A DNA stretch of 11,312 nt from an uncultured Flavobacteriales bacterium (GTDB lineage Bacteria; Bacteroidota; Bacteroidia; Flavobacteriales_D; SKUL01). Position 1 is the first letter of the stretch. Each line of letters starts with the position of its first letter. Below the pieces are notes generated by a model. It did not search any database. It saw nothing but the letters and a program-made list of their open reading frames with translations, and had not been told where the DNA came from. A program made the position numbers and the translations under genes. This document shows positions 7,437 to 11,312 of this stretch, piece by piece. The stretch spans positions 1 through 11,312 of the forward strand of contig CALDPJ010000312.1 in assembly GCA_937911795.1 (NCBI GenBank), given 5' to 3'.

Positions 7437-7453
7437 TGCAAATTCCGAAAAAA

Positions 7454-7888
7454 ATGAGCTCATCCAAAATAAATGCGGGCAATGCTCCGAAACCGGTTGG
7501 TTTGTATCCTCACGCGAGGAAAGTTGGAAACCTGGTGTTTTTATCTGGTGTGGGTCCCCGCACAGCCGGGTCTGATCAAAACGACTCAGGAGTGCCCGGC
7601 CTCGAACTCGATCACAACGGCAACTTCAAATCTTTCGATTTCGAAAAGCAGGTGCACTCGGTGTTCAAAAATGTTCGTGAAATACTCGAAGCTTCGGGTT
7701 CCTCCTGGGATCAACTGGTAGACGTAACGGTTTTTCTGGTGAATATGAAACGGGATTTTCACACCTTCAATCGCATTTACGCCGAATATTTCAAAGTAAA
7801 TCAACCCTGTCGCACTACCGTTGAGGTGAGCAGCCTTCCCACTCCCATTGCCATTGAGCTGAAGTGCGTCGCCGCCATTTCAGAATAA
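7454..7888 (+). CDS. RidA/YjgF-family deaminase, 2-aminomuconate deaminase type
   Basis: A 144-residue protein of the RidA family, trimeric enzymes that hydrolyse reactive enamines/imines to ketones and ammonia. The active-site Arg and Glu are present: R120 in RTTVEV and E135 in IELKC, 15 apart as in E. coli RidA (R105/E120). The longer N-terminus with PVGLYPHARKVGNLVFLSGVGPR, the GVPGLELD insertion, FLVNMKRDF and SSLPTPIAIELK are closer to 2-aminomuconate deaminase (tryptophan/kynurenine degradation) than to canonical RidA, which starts directly at the YSQA-like strand. No other kynurenine gene is in the window, so pathway membership is only suggestive. The frame is open to an ATG at 7424, but the promoter box and the family N-terminus favour 7454. 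It follows the fructosamine-kinase gene after 187 bases. Confidence 0.87.
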   Translation: MSSSKINAGNAPKPVGLYPHARKVGNLVFLSGVGPRTAGSDQNDSGVPGLELDHNGNFKSFDFEKQVHSVFKNVREILEASGSSWDQLVDVTVFLVNMKRDFHTFNRIYAEYFKVNQPCRTTVEVSSLPTPIAIELKCVAAISE

Positions 7889-7939
7889 CCTGAAATTCCG
7901 ACAGCCAGTCAGACCGGCCATAGAGCTGATCAAAATCCG

Positions 7940-7947
7940 TAAATTCG
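7940..7947 (+). promoter_or_regulatory. Possible -7 promoter box for ileS
   Basis: TAAATTCG is one base off TAnnTTTG and lies 24 bases before the ileS ATG, in the 83-bp spacer after the RidA-type gene. Motif-only support. Confidence 0.28.
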
Positions 7948-7960
7948 CGTTCTTAAAATT

Positions 7961-7966
7961 GAGGTG
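7961..7966 (+). promoter_or_regulatory. Shine-Dalgarno site of ileS
   Basis: GAGGTG ends 5 bases before the ATG at 7972. Clear Shine-Dalgarno sites are uncommon in Bacteroidota and are absent from the other starts in this part of the window, so this one stands out and fixes the ileS start. Confidence 0.6.
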
Positions 7967-7971
7967 CACGC

Positions 7972-9927
7972 ATGAGCAGTAAATATCCCGAATACAAAGG
8001 ATTGGACTTAACCGCAACGTCAGCAGAAATGCTGGATAAGTGGGAAAAAGATAAAACCTTTCAGCAAAGTATCGACAGCCGCGATGAAGCGAAACCGTTC
8101 GTTTTTTACGAAGGTCCGCCATCGGCCAACGGCATGCCCGGGATTCATCACGTTATGGGCCGAACCATCAAAGATCTTTTCTGCCGGTACAAAACGCTGA
8201 AAGGTTTTCGCGTAAACCGCAAAGCAGGTTGGGACACGCACGGTTTGCCTGTTGAACTCGGTGTGGAGAAGGAGCTCGGCATTACAAAAGAGGACATCGG
8301 GAAAAAAATTTCGGTAGATGCCTACAACCGAGCCTGCAAAGAAGCGGTGATGCGATATACCGACGTGTGGAATGACCTCACCGTAAAGATGGGTTACTGG
8401 GTGGATATGAGCGATCCGTATGTCACCTACGAAAACAAATACATCGAATCGGTGTGGTGGCTGTTGAAACGATTGTACGACAAAAATTTGCTCTACAAAG
8501 GCTACACGATTCAACCCTATTCACCGGCCGCCGGAACCGGTCTCAGCACACACGAGCTCAATCAACCCGGATGCTACCGCGATGTAAAAGATACCTCGGC
8601 AGTGGCGCAATTTGCCATCAAACCCACCGGCCATCCGCTTGAGCAAACACTCCTCGAATCAGATCACGGAGATGTTTTTCTGCTCGCATGGACCACCACT
8701 CCCTGGACACTTCCATCGAATACTGCACTCGCTGTCGGAGCGAAAATTGAATACGTGCAGGTGCTGAGTTTTAACCAATACACCCATTTGCCGATTAACG
8801 TAATCGTCGCAAAGTCTTTATTGGAATATCAGTTCAGCGGGAAATATCAGCGGGTAAATTCACGCGAAGAATTAACCTATTCCGAAGGTGATAAACAGAT
8901 TCCTTACCTGGTGGTGAATGAATTCAAAGGAAGTGATCTGGTGGGGCTTCGCTACCATCAATTGCTTCCCTACGCTCAGCCAATGGAGAACGCCGATCAG
9001 GCTTTTCGGGTGATTCCCGGTGATTTTGTAACCACCGAAGACGGAACGGGAATCGTACACATCGCACCTACTTTTGGAGCAGATGACATGAAGGTGGCCA
9101 AAGAAGCCGGTGTTCCTCCGATGTTGGTGGCCGACGAGAATGGAAATCCCACCCCATTAGTCGATTTACAGGGAAAATTTGTTCCTCAGATGGGTGAACT
9201 TGCCGGCATGTATGTCAAAAACGACTACTACGCCGACGGGGAGTTACCCGAAAAATCGGTAGATGTTTTGATTTCTGTCAAGCTGAAAACCGAGAACAAA
9301 GCGTTTAAAGTCGAGAAGTACGAACACAGCTATCCGCATTGCTGGCGTACAGATAAGCCCGTTCTCTATTATCCGCTGGATTCGTGGTTTGTGCGAACAA
9401 CAGAGAAAAAAGACCGGCTTATAGAACTGAACAAAACCATCAACTGGAAACCCAAAGCTACCGGTGAAGGACGTTTCGGAAACTGGCTCGAAAATCTGAA
9501 CGACTGGAATTTATCCCGTTCGCGTTTCTGGGGCATCCCGATTCCGATCTGGCGCACCGAAGGTGGATCCGAAAGTAAATGCATCGGATCGGTTGCCGAG
9601 CTAAAATCAGAATGTGAAAAAGCGGTGGAACAGGGAATGATGGATAAGAACCCACTCGCCGATTTTAAACCGGAAGACTTTTCAGAAGAGAATTACCATC
9701 TGTTCGATCTGCACAAAAACTATATGGACGCAGTGGTGTTGATTTCGCCGGTTAACTTCATGGCGATAAAATCACCGGGCAACATCAGTTTGTGGATCCG
9801 GCTAAACAATTCCGGCTCATGCGTCTGCACCCAGCGCAGCTTTGCCGCAGTAAAGTTACCGGGAGAGTTAAGCAAATGCTCAAAACAAAAATCTGCACCC
9901 AACCCTTCCAATGCCTCGTCACCATAA
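7972..9927 (+). CDS. ileS: Isoleucyl-tRNA synthetase, truncated by a chimeric join
   Basis: Attaches isoleucine to tRNA-Ile in the cytoplasm. The class I HIGH-type signature appears as GIHH (residues 57-60) in PPSANGMPGIHHVMGRTIKD. The CP1 editing domain is visible (QPYSPAAGTGLSTHE, AWTTTPWTLPSNTALAVG, TEDGTGIVHIAPTFGADD), followed by return to the catalytic core (YYPLDSWFVRT, LSRSRFWGIPIPIW). About 592 residues to DLHKNYMDAVVLIS (base ~9748) are genuine; the family here is roughly 1,050-1,150 residues. After that the frame reads 60 residues of antisense xylulokinase DNA to the stop at 9925-9927. KMSKS, the tRNA anticodon-binding domain and the C-terminus are missing. The gene is essential, so a real organism is unlikely to carry only this version. 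The start is fixed by GAGGTG at 7961-7966. Confidence 0.9.
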   Translation: MSSKYPEYKGLDLTATSAEMLDKWEKDKTFQQSIDSRDEAKPFVFYEGPPSANGMPGIHHVMGRTIKDLFCRYKTLKGFRVNRKAGWDTHGLPVELGVEKELGITKEDIGKKISVDAYNRACKEAVMRYTDVWNDLTVKMGYWVDMSDPYVTYENKYIESVWWLLKRLYDKNLLYKGYTIQPYSPAAGTGLSTHELNQPGCYRDVKDTSAVAQFAIKPTGHPLEQTLLESDHGDVFLLAWTTTPWTLPSNTALAVGAKIEYVQVLSFNQYTHLPINVIVAKSLLEYQFSGKYQRVNSREELTYSEGDKQIPYLVVNEFKGSDLVGLRYHQLLPYAQPMENADQAFRVIPGDFVTTEDGTGIVHIAPTFGADDMKVAKEAGVPPMLVADENGNPTPLVDLQGKFVPQMGELAGMYVKNDYYADGELPEKSVDVLISVKLKTENKAFKVEKYEHSYPHCWRTDKPVLYYPLDSWFVRTTEKKDRLIELNKTINWKPKATGEGRFGNWLENLNDWNLSRSRFWGIPIPIWRTEGGSESKCIGSVAELKSECEKAVEQGMMDKNPLADFKPEDFSEENYHLFDLHKNYMDAVVLISPVNFMAIKSPGNISLWIRLNNSGSCVCTQRSFAAVKLPGELSKCSKQKSAPNPSNASSP

Positions 9928-10256
9928 GGCACCGCGCGGCTGTCACACCAAATAATGGCAGGGCGGAGCACTTTTTGCTCGGCATCGACTAACACCAGGC
10001 CGTGCATTTGGTAGGAAATTCCTATGGCTTCAATGCGCGCTGGATCAATTGCCTCCTGCGCGAATAAGCGCGCGCACGCCTGTTTGGTGCAATCCCACCA
10101 GGTCTCCGGGTCTTGCTCGGCAAAGCCTGGCTGCGAACTTAAAATTGGCAATTCCGTATCCGGGTAGGAAACCGCACCGATACGTGCCCCGGAGTGGCCG
10201 TCGATGACCGACACCTTGGTAGAAGAACTGCCTATATCTATTCCTAAAAACAGCAT
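9720..10256 (-). CDS. xylB: Xylulokinase (FGGY family), N-terminal part, cut by the join
   Basis: Phosphorylates D-xylulose to xylulose 5-phosphate for entry into the pentose phosphate pathway. It starts MLFLGIDIGSSSTKVSVID, the first ATP-binding motif of FGGY kinases (D7, G9, S10-S12). It continues with PGFAEQDPETWW, ISYQMHGLV (residues 81-88, sugar-site loop), RPAIIWCDSRAVPYG, NSPGNFTAAKLRWV and MLPGDFIAMKLTGEINTTAS. These landmarks match the Bacteroides-like xylulokinase branch, also found in Cellvibrio-type gammaproteobacteria. About 177 of roughly 490-500 residues are present; the catalytic Asp and the second ATP-binding domain are lost at the join near 9726, and the frame ends artificially at 9720. 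A weak AGAG ribosome site lies about 10 bases before the ATG. It is divergent from the Nudix-type regulator. Confidence 0.9.
   Translation of the reverse strand: MLFLGIDIGSSSTKVSVIDGHSGARIGAVSYPDTELPILSSQPGFAEQDPETWWDCTKQACARLFAQEAIDPARIEAIGISYQMHGLVLVDAEQKVLRPAIIWCDSRAVPYGDEALEGLGADFCFEHLLNSPGNFTAAKLRWVQTHEPELFSRIHKLMLPGDFIAMKLTGEINTTASI
9726..9748. other. Chimeric junction between ileS and antisense xylB
   Basis: On plus, these bases encode MDAVVLIS, fitting the IleRS family. On minus, the same bases encode GEINTTAS, fitting the conserved xylulokinase TGEINTTASG. Leftward of 9726 only ileS is sensible (xylB next gives Ile then stop where Gly is expected). Rightward of 9748 only xylB is sensible. 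About 20-23 shared bases is what an assembler overlap or template switch between two genomes would leave. Confidence 0.8.
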
Positions 10257-10307
10257 TGATTAATCTCTAAGTGATTTCTTTAAGCAAACGCTGGACACGC
10301 AAATTAT

Positions 10308-10324
10308 GGCGATTATCAATCACC
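10308..10324. promoter_or_regulatory. Imperfect dyad, operator candidate upstream of xylB
   Basis: GGCGATTATCAATCACC pairs GG/CC and GATT/AATC symmetrically around a 3-base centre, with one mismatched pair between the two blocks. It lies 52-68 bases before the xylB ATG, where a regulator would overlap the promoter. No known operator consensus is claimed. Confidence 0.35.
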
Positions 10325-10474
10325 ACAGCCATTTTGCATATCTTGCGCTAATAAGATGGGGCGAAGTATATCCTTATTGTCCTGCTGACCACAAGAGATC
10401 ACCAAGCTTAATTTCCGATGTTGTAACCGATCTCAAAAATGACTGCTAATTACGCTCACGAGCTCTTTGCAGGC

Positions 10475-10503
10475 TCGACCATTCGTTATAGCGCTTATAC
10501 AAT
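10475..10503 (+). promoter_or_regulatory. Possible sigma70 promoter of the Nudix-type regulator
   Basis: TCGACC (10475-10480, 4 of 6 to TTGACA), a 17-base spacer and TACAAT (10498-10503, 5 of 6 to TATAAT) give a typical proteobacterial promoter layout. It would leave a leader of roughly 75 bases before the TTG start. A proteobacterial-style promoter here, against the TAnnTTTG boxes to the left, fits two source genomes. Confidence 0.35.
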
Positions 10504-10572
10504 GCAACGCCTTGGAGCAACTAATTATGCGACACACAGGGTGCAAATAATGGTATCGCCACCCGCCGCACA

Positions 10573-10578
10573 AGAGGA
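10573..10578 (+). promoter_or_regulatory. Ribosome binding site of the Nudix-type regulator
   Basis: AGAGGA (with an A before it) lies 8 bases before the TTG at 10587. It decides the start, because the frame has no ATG between the upstream stop (10548-10550) and the first family-like residues. Confidence 0.55.
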
Positions 10579-10586
10579 TTGATGAC

Positions 10587-11312
10587 TTGACTAACATTAA
10601 ACCGGAGCAGGCGCCTCTCAGTCACGTTGAGCCCTTGAATCTTCCGCGCGACGTCATCAAGGCGCTGACCATCGACAACTTGATTTTCGGATTGGACGAC
10701 GATGAGCTAAAGGTTCTGCTAGTAAAACATAGCGAGCCCGTTCATGCGCAAAAATGGGCTTTGCCGGGCGGCTGGATTCGCCACGAAGAGAACTTGCGCG
10801 ACGCTGCAGCTCGATTACTGGAAGAGTGGACCGGCGTACAGAATTTATATCTTGAACAACTCAAAGCCTTTGGGCGGATTGATCGCTTTCCGAGCGAGCG
10901 GGTTGTGACCATCGCCTACTACGCTCTCGTCAGTGCGGAAAATTATCCCGAGGTAACCGGCCGCAGCGCTGCGGACGCCAGCTGGTTCAGCGTTAAGGAT
11001 CTGCCGGAACTCATTTACGATCACGCTGAAATTCTCGCTCACGGCATAAAATTTTTGCGCCATCAAGTTTGTCATCAGCCGATAGGTTTCAATCTGCTGC
11101 CTGAAAAATTTACCTTGCTGCAATTGCAAGCGCTGTATGAAGCCATTCTTAACATCAAGCTCGACAAGCCCAATTTCCGCCGCAAAATCATGAAAATGAA
11201 TGTGCTTTCGCCATGCAATGAAAAGCAGCAGGGCGTGGCGCATCGGGCTGCGAACCTCTACAGGTTCGATCGTGTGGCCTATCAGAAACTGCAGGAACAG
11301 GGTTTCTCGTTC
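10587..11312 (+). CDS. NrtR/AraR-like Nudix-winged-helix transcriptional regulator, C-terminus cut by window edge
   Basis: The 242 codons shown start at TTG with a good ribosome site. Residues ~24-160 form a Nudix domain (ALTIDNLIFGLDDDELKVLLVKH, WALPGGWI, FGRIDRFPSERVVTIAYYALV). Residues ~168-235 form the winged-helix part typical of NrtR-type regulators (LLPEKFTLLQLQALYEAI, KLDKPNFRRKIMKM, LYRFDRVAY). The Nudix box (62-84) is degenerate: in G-x5-E-x7-REUxEExGU the second position is L77 and the last catalytic Glu is W81. It therefore probably senses a ligand instead of hydrolysing one. Relatives in Bacteroidota control arabinose genes (AraR). Lying divergent from xylB, this protein is inferred to sense a pentose metabolite and control xylose use. 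Only the last residues are missing. Codon and word use look unlike the ileS side. Confidence 0.87.
   Translation, partial: MTNIKPEQAPLSHVEPLNLPRDVIKALTIDNLIFGLDDDELKVLLVKHSEPVHAQKWALPGGWIRHEENLRDAAARLLEEWTGVQNLYLEQLKAFGRIDRFPSERVVTIAYYALVSAENYPEVTGRSAADASWFSVKDLPELIYDHAEILAHGIKFLRHQVCHQPIGFNLLPEKFTLLQLQALYEAILNIKLDKPNFRRKIMKMNVLSPCNEKQQGVAHRAANLYRFDRVAYQKLQEQGFSF

Larger units (their letters stand above)
10257..10586. other. Divergent xylB-regulator intergenic region
   Basis: This 330-bp spacer holds no convincing gene. It should contain the two divergent promoters and operators for the Nudix-type regulator. I see one imperfect dyad near the xylB side (10308-10324), a sigma70-like promoter on the plus strand (10475-10503), and a 5-base inverted repeat CGAGC/GCTCG (10459-10463/10473-10477). 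Confidence 0.6.

Noticed and set aside
9749..9927. Novel C-terminal tail of IleRS (about 60 residues)
   Set aside because: It is exactly the antisense of conserved xylulokinase sequence, so it is a product of the join and not a new domain.
10439..10582. 47-codon ORF just upstream of the Nudix-type regulator, ending 4 bases before its TTG
   Set aside because: It has no ribosome site, no recognisable sequence, and overlaps the likely promoter; the length is expected by chance.
10845..11243. 132-residue minus-strand ORF
   Set aside because: It is the antisense shadow of the well-supported Nudix-type regulator.

Overview
The window reads as two unrelated pieces of bacterial DNA joined near position 9735. 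Bases 1 to about 9748 look like a Bacteroidota chromosome, probably a marine flavobacterium-like lineage. The evidence is a very acidic secreted protein with a type IX secretion (T9SS) C-terminal sorting domain, Bacteroidota-style TAnnTTTG promoter boxes close to start codons, and AT-rich spacers. Bases from about 9726 to the end carry the start of a xylulokinase gene and a divergent Nudix-type sugar regulator. They are richer in GCGC-type words and look more like a polysaccharide-degrading gammaproteobacterium (Cellvibrio-like), although that assignment is inference.

Layout, left to right: the first 43 codons of a short-chain dehydrogenase (minus); a TrmH/SpoU-family RNA methyltransferase (minus); a divergent class I SAM-dependent methyltransferase (plus); a 1348-residue T9SS-exported lysyl-endopeptidase-like protease with duplicated cysteine-rich/beta modules (plus), closed by a strong terminator; tRNA-Ala(GGC) on minus with its own terminator; a fructosamine-kinase-family protein (plus); a RidA-family deaminase of the 2-aminomuconate deaminase type (plus); and isoleucyl-tRNA synthetase (plus). 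The synthetase is cut off in its catalytic region and its frame runs on into antisense xylulokinase DNA. On the far side are the N-terminal third of xylulokinase (minus), a 330-bp divergent spacer with candidate regulatory sites, and a NrtR/AraR-like Nudix-winged-helix regulator (plus) running off the end.

The Bacteroidota part is mostly housekeeping: RNA modification, tRNA, tRNA charging and metabolite repair. The one conspicuous accessory gene is the exported protease, whose catalytic domain follows Achromobacter protease I closely (triad, all six disulfide cysteines, the specificity Asp) but lacks one activity-enhancing His. The second part fits local control of xylose use, with a regulator divergent from xylB.

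I see no CRISPR array, transposase, phage gene or defence island, and no convincing new multi-gene system. The observations most worth checking are the probable chimeric join, the protease architecture with its internal duplication, and the degenerate Nudix box of the regulator.
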